DNA of 64,000 bases, from positions 5,328,147 through 5,392,146 of the forward strand of contig NZ_KE650771.1 of assembly GCF_000447295.1 (NCBI RefSeq), read 5' to 3'. This stretch comes from Fischerella sp. PCC 9431. GTDB taxonomy: Bacteria > Cyanobacteriota > Cyanobacteriia > Cyanobacteriales > Nostocaceae. Below are positions 24,946-33,231 of the stretch, piece after piece. Made by a program: the position numbers and the translations under genes. The stretch's first letter is position 1. Each line of letters begins with the position of its first letter. The notes below the pieces were generated by a model that saw nothing but the letters and a program-made list of their open reading frames with translations, did no database searches and was not told the origin of the DNA.

Positions 24946-27558
24946 ATGTTACGCATCGGGCAAATTCTTTGGAAGCGCCTATCTCGCCTACTTGTACGAC
25001 CGAAGCGTCTTGCTGTTTTTGAAGCTTGCCTGATCGGTTTAGTCTCTGGATTAGCAGCAGTCTTATTAGGACAGGGTGTAGGATGGCTGGGCGGATGGCG
25101 ACAGAGTGCATCTCATTTACTCCCGGCTTACTATGCATTACCAATCATTGGTTTGCTGGGAGGATTGCTCGCGGGTACTTTGGTAGAACGTCTAGCTCCC
25201 GCCGCCGCCGGTAGTGGGATGTCAGAAGTCAAAGCTGTACTAGCACAAGTGCCAATGCCCCTCAACCTCCGCATTGCATTGGTAAAATTAGTGAGTGCAA
25301 CATTAGTTTTGGCAACTGGAATCCCTTTAGGAAGAGAAGGGCCAACGGTGCAAATCGGAGCAGCCATTGCCAATCAATTTAGTCGTTGGTTTCCCACCTC
25401 CCCCGATCATCGTCGTCAGTTAATTGCAGCTGGAGCCGGAGCAGGACTAGCAGCAGCTTTCGATGCTCCCATTGCTGGGGTGCTGTTTGTTGTCGAAGAA
25501 CTTTTGCAAGATGTCTCTGGAATTACTTTAGGAACAGCAATTCTGGCTTCATTTATTGCTGCTGTTGTTTCCCGAATTTTGGGGACTCATAGTCTAGATT
25601 TAGATTTGCATTTAGTCACACCGAACACCAGCTTTTTTGCTCCAGAGATTCCCTTTTACTTACTTCTGGGAATTCTCGCAGGGTTGGGAGGTGTTTTATT
25701 TAACCGGGGTGTCCTTGCTAGTCTGAGTTTCTACGATCGCTTCTTAAAAGTTAGCTTACCTTGGCGAATTGGACTGGCTGGACTTGTAACTGGTTTTGCA
25801 CTTGTTTTTCTTCCTCCCGTTTTTCGGGACAATGCTGGATTACGAGAATTATTATTAGCAGGGAATGCAAACTGGCAATTGGTAGCCCTGGCATTTTGTA
25901 TACAATTTTTGTTGATTATTTTCACCTATGGTTCTGGTGCGCCTGCGGGTTTGTTGGTTCCAACTTTGGCGCTGGGAGCAGCTTTGGGCTATTTAGTGGG
26001 AATTTGGGAATATCACTGGCTAGGATTAAGTTTAGCCACAACTTATGCACGGGTGGGAATGGGGGCATTTTTCTGTGGAGTTGCCAGAGTCCCGATCACC
26101 GCAGTCATCATCGTATTTGAGATGACGACTGACTTTAATTTGGTATTACCTTTGATGATTGTCTCGGTGACAGCTTATCTGTTTGCAGAACTATTTGAGC
26201 CGGAATCGCTGTACGATAAATTGCTGGAATTTAAAGGCATTGATCTTTCAAAAGAAACCCCATCCCAAGGGCCTTGGCTGGAACTGACGGCTGCTGATGT
26301 GATGCAACGTCGTGTTGAAACTCTTTCCAGCCGTATGAGGTTGGATGAGGTGTTGCAGGCGTTTTCCCAATCTTCTCACCGTGGTTTTCCGGTATTAGAA
26401 GATGGAAAATTGGTAGGTATTTTAACACAGAAAGACATCGCCAAGTTCTCCCAACGGGGATTGAATAGTGATACCTACGGGGAACGCTTTGTAGCAGAAG
26501 TGATGACCCCAGAACCAATTACTACTTATCCTAAAGATACCCTTGCCCATGTCTTGCACTTGCTCAACTACTACAACTTGAGCAGTTTACCAGTTGTGGA
26601 AGGACGGCGTTTGGTAGGGATTATTACCCGCAGTGATATTATTCGCACAGAAGCTGCCTATCTCAACACCACCGAAGACATGGCAGGCCCGAAAGCAGAA
26701 CCATCCCAGGTGATTTATCGTATCCGATCGCCGGAAACTGGACAGGGAAGATTACTTGTACCTTTGTGTAATCCGAAAACAGCCGAAAACCTATTGCAAA
26801 TGGCTGTGGCAATTGCCCGCGATCGCCACTTTGAAATAGAATGCTTGCACGTGATTGTTTTACCCCGTCACCAAGTATTAAGCGAAACTCATGTGAGTAT
26901 GAGAACTGGTCAACGCTTGCTGCGTCAAGCAATGCGCTTAGGACAAGCCTGGGATGTACCCGTACATACTCAAATTCGAGTTGCTCATGATTTATCCGAA
27001 GCAATATTGCAAACGATCAAAGACCGTCATATTAACTTGGTACTCATGGGCTGGAAAGGTGGGACAAATACACCAGGACGAGTTTTTAGTCGGGTTGTTG
27101 ATACAATCATTCGCCAAGCTGCCTGTGAGGTAGTATTGGTCAAGCTCCAAGACCAAAACCACTTTGATCGCTGGCTTGTACCCATAGCAGGCGGCCCCAA
27201 TTCTCAACAGGCGATCGCACTATTACCAGCCCTGGCTTCATTAAGTAAAACACCGAATGTCAAGTTATGCCAAGTATTTGACCCAGATGAAAATCAACCA
27301 GACACTACATCTCTCACCAAAGCTGCTCATTTTCTGGAACAAAAGCTTGATGGCATGGTAAAAACAGCTCAAGTTCGTGATACTTCGATCGCAGATGCCA
27401 TATTAAGATTTGCCAAACGCCACAATACTGATGTCATTATTTTAGGAGCTTCCCGTGAGGGGTTATTGCAGCAAGTAGTACATGGCAATATTCCGGCAAC
27501 GATCTCGCGTAATAGCCAACAAACGGTTATTTTAGTGCGAGCAGCTTCTACTGTTTGA
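24946..27558 (+). CDS. ClC chloride transporter fused to CBS and two USP domains
   Basis: An 870-residue fusion. The ClC core (about 20-430) has the selectivity motifs GSGMSE, GREGPTVQ with gating Glu131, and GSGAPAG. The internal Glu pair in VVEELLQD suggests a Cl-/H+ exchanger rather than a channel. A CBS pair follows (about 450-575, AADVMQRRVETL and VAEVMTPEPITT). Two universal stress protein modules come next (about 600-725 and 740-868), the second ending DVIILGASREG. CBS and USP modules bind adenine nucleotides, so transport is probably gated by energy state. The ATG start is at 24946. The gene converges with the SLH gene, leaving 6 bp. Confidence 0.92.
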   Translation: MLRIGQILWKRLSRLLVRPKRLAVFEACLIGLVSGLAAVLLGQGVGWLGGWRQSASHLLPAYYALPIIGLLGGLLAGTLVERLAPAAAGSGMSEVKAVLAQVPMPLNLRIALVKLVSATLVLATGIPLGREGPTVQIGAAIANQFSRWFPTSPDHRRQLIAAGAGAGLAAAFDAPIAGVLFVVEELLQDVSGITLGTAILASFIAAVVSRILGTHSLDLDLHLVTPNTSFFAPEIPFYLLLGILAGLGGVLFNRGVLASLSFYDRFLKVSLPWRIGLAGLVTGFALVFLPPVFRDNAGLRELLLAGNANWQLVALAFCIQFLLIIFTYGSGAPAGLLVPTLALGAALGYLVGIWEYHWLGLSLATTYARVGMGAFFCGVARVPITAVIIVFEMTTDFNLVLPLMIVSVTAYLFAELFEPESLYDKLLEFKGIDLSKETPSQGPWLELTAADVMQRRVETLSSRMRLDEVLQAFSQSSHRGFPVLEDGKLVGILTQKDIAKFSQRGLNSDTYGERFVAEVMTPEPITTYPKDTLAHVLHLLNYYNLSSLPVVEGRRLVGIITRSDIIRTEAAYLNTTEDMAGPKAEPSQVIYRIRSPETGQGRLLVPLCNPKTAENLLQMAVAIARDRHFEIECLHVIVLPRHQVLSETHVSMRTGQRLLRQAMRLGQAWDVPVHTQIRVAHDLSEAILQTIKDRHINLVLMGWKGGTNTPGRVFSRVVDTIIRQAACEVVLVKLQDQNHFDRWLVPIAGGPNSQQAIALLPALASLSKTPNVKLCQVFDPDENQPDTTSLTKAAHFLEQKLDGMVKTAQVRDTSIADAILRFAKRHNTDVIILGASREGLLQQVVHGNIPATISRNSQQTVILVRAASTV

Positions 27559-27564
27559 ATTGAA

Positions 27565-28464
27565 TTACTTTTGCGTTTGTGTCTGTGCGTTTGTACTAAT
27601 TGCTTGGCTGGGAGCAACAATATAATTAGAAGCCTTGACATTATTAGGAAGTGGTTGTAATCTGCCTTGATTAACTAACGCTTGATAGATAAAAGCTGCA
27701 ATTGTTCCTCTAGTCGCAGGCTGATTCGGATTGAGAACCTTAGTATTAGGATAATTCACCACAATTCCTGCTTGAGTTGCGGCTGCTACGTCATCAACTG
27801 CATATTGGGGAATCTTGTTGGCGTCTGTATAATACTTGCTGACTACAGCTGAAGCTGGAGCATTTTGCAAAGGAGAAACTGTTTTATTTGTGGCTTTAGC
27901 AGTCATCAACGGCTGCATTAAATTAGTCATTGCTATTGGCAAGAAAAACTGTCTTCTAGCTGTTTTTTTCCTAGCTGTTTGAGCAGTTGTCAAATTTAAA
28001 TTTTGAGACAATGATACTAATGCTTCAACTCTAGAGACTGGCTGTTTTGGTCGAAAATATTCACCGGGATAACCGTGCATAAATCCCATTTCGTAAGCTT
28101 CTTCAATCGGTTGAGCCGCCCAATAATTAGCAGGAACGTCTTTATAAACACTACCAGAAGGTATTGTGCGCTCTTTTTTTTGGTTAAAAGCTTGACGAAT
28201 AATTGCCGCAAATTCATCCCGATCAACAGACTGATTTGGTCTATAAGTACCATCAGGATATCCGGTAACAATGTTGCGTTCAGCTAGCCTTGTAATAAAA
28301 GGTTGCGCCCAATGATTTTGGATATCAGGAAAGTTAGCTGTTTTTTCTGGCGCTGCAATTACTGATTGTTGTACAGAATAAACAAAGGGTACAGATGTTA
28401 ATGTTACTAATGCAAACAACAGCGAAGTTTTACGTTCCGATGATAAAACAGGAAGTTTAAACAT
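27565..28464 (-). CDS. SLH-domain protein
   Basis: A 299-residue secreted protein. A signal peptide is followed by three S-layer homology modules. The first (about 45-95) contains FPDIQNHWAQPFITRLAERN and GYPDGTYRPNQSVDRDEFAA; the second (about 105-150) contains YKDVPANYWAAQPIEEAYEMG; the third is at about 205-270. SLH modules bind secondary cell-wall polymer or peptidoglycan. Unlike SLH porins it lacks a beta-barrel domain. Confidence 0.88.
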   Translation of the reverse strand: MFKLPVLSSERKTSLLFALVTLTSVPFVYSVQQSVIAAPEKTANFPDIQNHWAQPFITRLAERNIVTGYPDGTYRPNQSVDRDEFAAIIRQAFNQKKERTIPSGSVYKDVPANYWAAQPIEEAYEMGFMHGYPGEYFRPKQPVSRVEALVSLSQNLNLTTAQTARKKTARRQFFLPIAMTNLMQPLMTAKATNKTVSPLQNAPASAVVSKYYTDANKIPQYAVDDVAAATQAGIVVNYPNTKVLNPNQPATRGTIAAFIYQALVNQGRLQPLPNNVKASNYIVAPSQAISTNAQTQTQK

Positions 28465-28611
28465 AATATTGCTCCAAATATTTCTCCGAATTATGCAAAT
28501 ATCTTTGATAACTAAGTTTAACTCGCTATCACTGTTGAGTTTTTCTAGCTTTTGATAGATAAATATGACTTTTGACGTATTTCTAATTTCAATACGATTC
28601 AGTTAAATCAT

Positions 28612-28770
28612 ATCTTGCATCAACCCCATATCCCGCCGATAAATAAATTTATCGACTAATAGCTAAAGTCAGATAAATCTGACTAGGACAGTATTTCAGT
28701 CCGTTTTAACGGACTTATGCTATTAGCCTCAGAATAAATTCTGAGGCGGGATATAAGGTAGGTGCAAGAT
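28612..28770. repeat. Modular palindromic element with inverted ends
   Basis: The ends are inverted repeats: ATCTTGCATCAACC...ATATCCCGCC on the left and GGCGGGATATAAGG...GTGCAAGAT on the right. Inside are four perfect or near-perfect palindromes: GATAAATAAATTTATC, AGTCAGATAAATCTGACT, GTCCGTTTTAACGGAC and CAGAATAAATTCTG. They are joined by constant CTAATAGC/GCTATTAG linkers. A truncated right half is duplicated in tandem at 28771-28840. It looks like a small non-autonomous mobile unit or a structured RNA module. Confidence 0.7.
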
Positions 28771-28987
28771 GTCCGTTTCAACAAACTTATGCTATTAGCC
28801 TCATTCCTTAATTCTGAGGGATATAGGGTAGGTGCAAGATGTCAGTTAAGGAGAAAAGAAGAGTAGATTGGGTAACGTTTGCGCTCTACCCAACAAAGCA
28901 GCGAAAATGTTGAATCAGATGTGATAAATTAGACACGATCAATTAGATGTGATCAATTCAGTAGAACAGATTAAATAATTAAAGGCT

Positions 28988-29035
28988 CGTAGTGAGAACT
29001 TTAGTTCTCAAAAAAGGACTAAAGTCCTTACTACG
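28988..29035. repeat. GTAGTAAG-type double-hairpin repeat
   Basis: The outer arms are CGTAGTGAG and CTTACTACG. The inner palindromes are GAACTTTAGTTC and GGACTAAAGTCC. It ends 6 bp after the stop of the downstream minus-strand gene and may terminate its transcript. Confidence 0.75.
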
Positions 29036-29041
29036 AACTGG

Positions 29042-29392
29042 CTAAAAATTTCCACCCAGCAAAGATTCTAATTCCACTTTTAAGGCTTTGATGTCTGCAA
29101 CTCTTGCTATGAGTAAATTATCATTGCCAGCATCAATTAAACGTGCTTTCCAATAACGAATACTATCAGAATTCTGCATCCAAAAATTTATGACTGTACT
29201 CACAACTTCATCTTTATCCCAATTCAATTTGGGTGGTACTGGTTCCACAGATTCTAGAAATGCATCTAATGTACATGTGTGTGTTGCGATATATTCCACA
29301 CCCTGATGTTGGGATTTGTGCAGAACTTCTTGTTGATGATGAAAAAATTGTAGAACTTGAGACACCCCAACAATATCAAAAGTGTATTTCAT
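29042..29392 (-). CDS. Conserved-looking hypothetical protein, 116 aa
   Basis: The ATG at 29392 is preceded by GAGGAAA, a good ribosome binding site. The product is soluble, mixed alpha/beta and without signal peptide. It includes a Cys/His pair (THTCTLDAF) and a C-terminal segment (IARVADIKALKVELESLLGG). No family is recognised. Codon use resembles its neighbours. Confidence 0.6.
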   Translation of the reverse strand: MKYTFDIVGVSQVLQFFHHQQEVLHKSQHQGVEYIATHTCTLDAFLESVEPVPPKLNWDKDEVVSTVINFWMQNSDSIRYWKARLIDAGNDNLLIARVADIKALKVELESLLGGNF

Positions 29393-29697
29393 TGTTGTTT
29401 CCTCAATATGAATGAAAGTTTTTTGTTATGTTGCTATTTAAATTGATTGAAAAATATTGAAAGTGAGTATTGTTGTACTTTATATCGTAGGTATTGAAAA
29501 CTTGATAAATTAGCACTTTCTTGTTTTGAGTGCTAAAGTTTATCCATCAAAAAATTAGCAGTTTGGTGCATTGAGTGCTAAAGTTTATAAAAGGTATTAA
29601 TCCTAAAATATAAAAAACTTTTCGTATTTGAAAAGAGGTAAATATTATTTTTAATAATTTGTTAAACTTAGCGACTCATCTAACAATCTAAAATCGA
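29393..29697. other. Divergent spacer
   Basis: This 305-bp spacer lies between the divergent 116-aa gene and the DMT transporter. It contains two imperfect copies of a TTAGCA(C/G)TTT...GAGTGCTAAAGTTTAT motif around 29510-29590 and is otherwise AT-rich. It must hold both promoters. Confidence 0.45.
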
Positions 29698-30666
29698 ATG
29701 ACAAGTTTTCAGGGTGAAATTGCAGCTTTGTCTGCTGCTTGTTTGTGGGCGATCGCATCTGTGGTATATGGACGTTTGGGTGAGCGTATCCCGCCTGTAC
29801 AACTCAACTTCATGAAGGGTATAGTTGCGATCGCTCTACTTTTACTCACCATTGTGTTGAGTGGCGAATTATTTCCTAAAATCTCCCCCATACCCCTTTG
29901 TCTGATTCTCCTCAGTGGTGTAGTTGGGATTGGTTTGGGTGATACGGTCTTCTTTGCTTCTATCAACAGTTTGGGGCCGCGTCGCGCTTTACTCATGGGA
30001 ACTTTAGCACCACCAATCACAGCGATCGCAGCAATGATATTTTTGCAGGAAAAGCTGAATTCGAGTGCTTGGTGGGGGATTTTGTTGACAATTTTGGGAG
30101 TTGCTTGGGTAGTAACGGAAAGGACTCCTGAAGATGGGGGGACTGGGGGACAAGGGGGACACGGGGGACAAGGGGGACAAGGAGGTGAGGACATGGGGAA
30201 TACAGATGAAAGACTCTCCGCGTCACCGCGTCTATGGTGGGGAATTGGGTTTGGAGTCTTAGCAGCGATCGCTAATGCTACCGGCGCTTTGTTTTCTCGT
30301 GCAGCTTTTAATAATGCAAATATTAGTCCTTTGTGGGCTGCTTTGTTGCGACTGAGTGCTGGTGTATTAATTTTGCTGCTTTGGAGTTTGGGTTCTCAAT
30401 CTAAAAATAGAACAATGCGCTATTCTGATTGGCGTTCTACACGACTTATATTAGCAATTATTTTTGCTGCTTTTTGCGGAACTTACTTAGGAATTTGGTT
30501 ACAGCAGATCGCTTTAAAATTCACTGTTGCAGGGATTGCTTCTACCTTGCTGCAAACTAGTCCGGTGTTTGTGATTCCTATAGGGATTTGGTTGGGTGAA
30601 AAAGTTAGCTGGAGAGCGATCGCAGGTGTGATCATCGCGATCGCAGGAATTAGATTACTGTTTTAA
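29698..30666 (+). CDS. EamA/DMT-family transporter
   Basis: A 322-residue membrane protein with two EamA repeats of about five helices each (about 5-140 and 180-320). The second half ends in IWLGEKVSWRAIAGVIIAIAGI, characteristic of the drug/metabolite transporter superfamily. The substrate is unknown. The cytoplasmic linker (about residues 144-165) is a Gly/Gln run (GGQGGHGGQGGQGG). It is encoded by a 9-bp tandem repeat that is otherwise seen in spacers, so it appears to be an inserted repeat tolerated in frame. Confidence 0.85.
   Translation: MTSFQGEIAALSAACLWAIASVVYGRLGERIPPVQLNFMKGIVAIALLLLTIVLSGELFPKISPIPLCLILLSGVVGIGLGDTVFFASINSLGPRRALLMGTLAPPITAIAAMIFLQEKLNSSAWWGILLTILGVAWVVTERTPEDGGTGGQGGHGGQGGQGGEDMGNTDERLSASPRLWWGIGFGVLAAIANATGALFSRAAFNNANISPLWAALLRLSAGVLILLLWSLGSQSKNRTMRYSDWRSTRLILAIIFAAFCGTYLGIWLQQIALKFTVAGIASTLLQTSPVFVIPIGIWLGEKVSWRAIAGVIIAIAGIRLLF
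30140..30186. repeat. In-frame 9-bp tandem repeat in the DMT gene
   Basis: About five copies of GGGGGACAA-like nonamers (GGGGGACTG, GGGGGACAC variants). The period of 9 keeps the frame and yields Gly-Gly-Gln units. The same nonamer family occurs in non-coding DNA near 57890-57925. Confidence 0.8.
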
Positions 30667-31226
30667 AAGAAAAGAATGGGGAATAGGGAACTCTTAGAAG
30701 ATGTTTGAAAAGTAATTTGCTGTGATTTTAGGCACTTGTTGATCCCCCCTAGCCCCCCTTTTTTAGGCTACGGTGTACACACAAGTTTTATCAAGTTGCT
30801 TAATAACGTTTTGATCCCCCCTAACCCCCGCGCTGGCGCGCCGCTACGCTAGAAAAAAGGGGGACTTTGATTCTATTTCCCCCCCTTTTTAAGGCTACCG
30901 TGTACACACAAATCTTGGTTAAGTGTATTTATCCCGCCTCGGAATAAATTCCGAGTCTAATAGCGAAAGTCCTCTAAAGAGGACTCATAGAAAAATTCGG
31001 TTTAGTCCACTTGAGTGGACTTAAGCTATTAGCCTGGAACTTTAGTTCTAGGCGGGATATTGGTTCAGCTTGAAGATTTTCGACTTGACTTATCTGTACA
31101 CCGTAGCCTTTTTAAGGGGGTTAGGGGGGATCAAACCGAAAAAAGAATTTTTCAAACATGCTCTTAACAGAAAGTGTACCGACAAAGATGTTTTACTCTT
31201 AAAAATTCCCTGTTCCCTGTTCCCTT
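30667..31226. other. Repeat-filled spacer between DMT and purU
   Basis: A 560-bp region made of GATCCCCCCTAACCCCC-type palindromic arms (30742, 30813, 31115-31132), a solo GGCTACGGTGTACACA end at 30768 and the MITE-like element at 30891-31110. I see no credible gene. Confidence 0.65.
30891..31110. mobile_element. MITE-like element, copy A
   Basis: A 220-bp unit with terminal inverted repeats AAGGCTACSGTGTACA on the left and TGTACACCGTAGCCTT on the right. It has no coding capacity. The interior carries the modular palindromes GGAATAAATTCC, GTCCTCTAAAGAGGAC, GTCCACTTGAGTGGAC and GAACTTTAGTTC. A nearly identical copy in inverted orientation is at 37513-37731. Homology extends on the left to 30813 through a GATCCCCC-rich arm. 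Confidence 0.6.
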
Positions 31227-32081
31227 TTACTCAAATACTACTGTACGATTACCGTATACTAATACGCGATTTTGTAAATGCGATCGCACTGCTCTTGCTA
31301 AGACTACTCTTTCTAAATCTTTGCCTTTTCTAATTAAATCTTCAACTTCATCGCGGTGACTAACCCGGACTACATCTTGTTCAATAATTGGGCCTGCATC
31401 TAAATCAGAAGTCACATAATGGGCTGTTGCACCAATGATTTTGACACCGCGCTCAAAGGCTTTATGATAAGGATTAGCGCCGACAAAAGCTGGTAAGAAA
31501 GAGTGGTGAATATTAATCACTTGCGGAAATTTAGCAATAAAATCAGCGCTGAGAATTTGCATATATTTTGCCAATACAACGACATCAATTTTGTATTGAT
31601 GTAATAATTCTAGTTGCTTGGCTTCTTGTTCTAATTTATGATCTTTGTTAATGGGAATATGATGATAGTCAATTCCAAATTGTTCTGCGACTTCCTGAAG
31701 TTGCAGATGATTGCTGATAATTAAAGGAATTTCAGCAGTAAATTCTTTGGCGCGGTGTCGCCAGATCAAGTCAAATAAACAATGGTCTTGTTTACTCACC
31801 CAGATCGCTATACGGGGAACGGTATCAGAAAAGTGTAGTTCCCATTTCGCGTTTAATGGTTGAGCGATCGCATTAAAAGCCGGTGCAATAAATTCCCGTG
31901 GTAAATTAAATCCTGTTAGTTGCCATTCTAAGCGTGTGAGAAATAACCCAGCAGCCAAGTCTGTATGTTGATCTGCATGGATGATATTACCACCATTGGC
32001 GTAGATAAAATTGGCAAACTTAGCTACGAGTCCCTGTTGATCGGGACAAGATATTAACAACGTTGCTGTCGGAGTTGTCAT
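31227..32081 (-). CDS. purU: Formyltetrahydrofolate deformylase
   Basis: From the ATG at 32081 the protein has 284 residues, the normal length; a TTG 14 codons upstream is less likely. An N-terminal ACT domain (LLISCPDQQGLVAKFANFIY, about 8-85) precedes the formyltransferase-like catalytic domain. That domain has the catalytic Asn-His region INIHHSFLPAFVGANPY and the Asp of DLDAGPIIEQD. It hydrolyses 10-formyl-THF to THF and formate in the cytoplasm, balancing one-carbon pools for purine and Met synthesis. Confidence 0.95.
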   Translation of the reverse strand: MTTPTATLLISCPDQQGLVAKFANFIYANGGNIIHADQHTDLAAGLFLTRLEWQLTGFNLPREFIAPAFNAIAQPLNAKWELHFSDTVPRIAIWVSKQDHCLFDLIWRHRAKEFTAEIPLIISNHLQLQEVAEQFGIDYHHIPINKDHKLEQEAKQLELLHQYKIDVVVLAKYMQILSADFIAKFPQVINIHHSFLPAFVGANPYHKAFERGVKIIGATAHYVTSDLDAGPIIEQDVVRVSHRDEVEDLIRKGKDLERVVLARAVRSHLQNRVLVYGNRTVVFE

Positions 32082-32223
32082 TCGATTTGAGATTTTGGAT
32101 GTCTTAACCAAGAGCTGCGACAAATTTTATCCTTATTTGCGATCGCTTTGGCGTTTGTGGTGAATATTGTTTGATCAAAATCGCCATGTTATTGACACTC
32201 CTCTGTGTAAATACTTACCCCTC

Positions 32224-32475
32224 ATAAGTAAGGTCGCGACGATTGCCACATTTGTTGTAACGTTATCTATTAATGGAACAACATTAATAAGTAAGGTCGT
32301 AACGATTGACACATTTGTTGCAATGTTATCTATTAATGGAACAACATTAATAAGTAAGGTCGTAACGATTGACACATTTGTTGCAATGTTATCTATTAAT
32401 GGAACAACATTAATAAGTAAGGTCGTAACGATTGCCACACTTGTTGCAATGTTATCTATGAATGGAACAACGTTT
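32224..32475. repeat. 63-bp tandem repeat, four units
   Basis: Units start at 32224, 32287, 32350 and 32413, exactly 63 bp apart, with a degenerate flank on each side. Copies two and three are almost identical. Since 63 is a multiple of three, frames stay open on both strands. They would encode 21-residue units (LISKVVTIDTFVAMLSINGTT on the plus strand minus its last residue pattern). Neither frame has an ATG with a ribosome site, so I call this a repeat and not a gene. Confidence 0.8.
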
Positions 32476-32564
32476 GTGACTAATGGGAATTTGAAGAGTG
32501 CGTAGAGGTGTAGTAGCTCGGTAGGCGATCGCTTATCCGAAACTACCAAAGATCGTCAAGTTTT

Positions 32565-32660
32565 GGGAGCATCCCAAATGTTCAAAAAATCCGCCTGCGA
32601 TTGAAATCGCAGTCTCATAGCTCAAGTCTGCTTAAAGCAGACTACTTGATAGTATAAAGT
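32565..32660. repeat. Modular palindromic repeat fragment
   Basis: It begins GGGAGCATCCCAAATG, followed by TGCGATTGAAATCGCA and AGTCTGCTTAAAGCAGACT palindromes. The first 50 bp are shared with 42044-42092, which then continues into a different module, showing mosaic structure. Confidence 0.65.
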
Positions 32661-32937
32661 CGTCTTCAAACGTTTTGCTACCAACAAGAGGACTTTTCAA
32701 ACATTTTCGCAGAGCGATCGCACCTCGTCAGACATTCGCCCATCATATTATTGCTCAACATTTTCAGTAGGACTTACGCAACTGGCATATTATTTAAGTT
32801 CGTAGTGTAGACGCTCGTAAGAGCGGCTACTTACCCTTTGGGAACCCCTTCGGGGAACAGAAGCCACTACCTACACCAAGCCGCTCCGCGTCTACGTGTC
32901 TACCCGTACGCCGTAAGGCGTTCCTGTAGGGTAGGGT

Positions 32938-32978
32938 GGACTTGAGTCCTCAAAATAAGGGCTAAAGCCCTTACTACA
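32938..32978. repeat. GTAGTAAG-type repeat, partial
   Basis: GGACTTGAGTCC and GGGCTAAAGCCC palindromes are followed by CTTACTAC. The left GTAGTAAG arm is missing or altered. Confidence 0.6.
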
Positions 32979-33231
32979 AGCAAAAAATTTTTATTTGTTG
33001 GTGTAATAACACATAGCCTTCCTCAGTGGCAAATACTTTTTACACTATATAAATAAAACTCAGTAGGGTGTGTTGTCGCGCCGATCTACGCACCTGAAAA
33101 TTGTTGAACTTGCTTTATTAAATTACAATCGGCTATTAGAGTCAGTCACTCAATAAATCCGTGACATCCCTATTTTTTGACCTACCCTAGAAATTGGACT
33201 GATAGTGCTAAATTTAACTCACTAATTGCTC

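Larger units (their letters stand above)
28465..29041. other. Spacer filled with modular palindromic repeats
   Basis: This 577-bp region contains the repeat blocks at 28612-28840 and 28988-29035 described separately. The part next to the SLH gene (28465-28611) is AT-rich and should hold its promoter. No gene is seen. Confidence 0.6.
32082..33231. other. 1.15-kb gene-poor region upstream of the Roco-TIR gene
   Basis: It holds the 63-bp tandem repeat (32224-32475), a modular palindrome block (32565-32660), and mixed short palindromes such as CTCGTAAGAG, GGAACCCCTTCGGGG and GTACGCCGTAAGGCGT at 32810-32935. A partial GTAGTAAG-type repeat lies at 32938-32978. The last 200 bp before 33232 are AT-rich and probably hold the Roco-TIR promoter. 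Reading frames through the 63-bp repeat on both strands lack convincing starts. Confidence 0.6.

Noticed and set aside
25026-27641. Several overlapping frames antisense or out of frame in the ClC gene
   Set aside because: Shadows of the GC-richer ClC-CBS-USP coding sequence, which has unambiguous family motifs.
28612-28840. Possible CRISPR-like array because of repeated units
   Set aside because: Units are palindromic modules without regular spacers, no cas genes are present, and relatives are dispersed singly.
31070-31333. Plus-strand frame of 87 codons
   Set aside because: It starts inside the MITE-like element, overlaps the 3' end of purU and has no coding character.
32167-32549. Two overlapping 112-124 codon frames on opposite strands over the 63-bp repeat
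   Set aside because: Both begin with TTG and lack ribosome sites; openness follows from a repeat length divisible by three. Kept as a repeat and a finding only.
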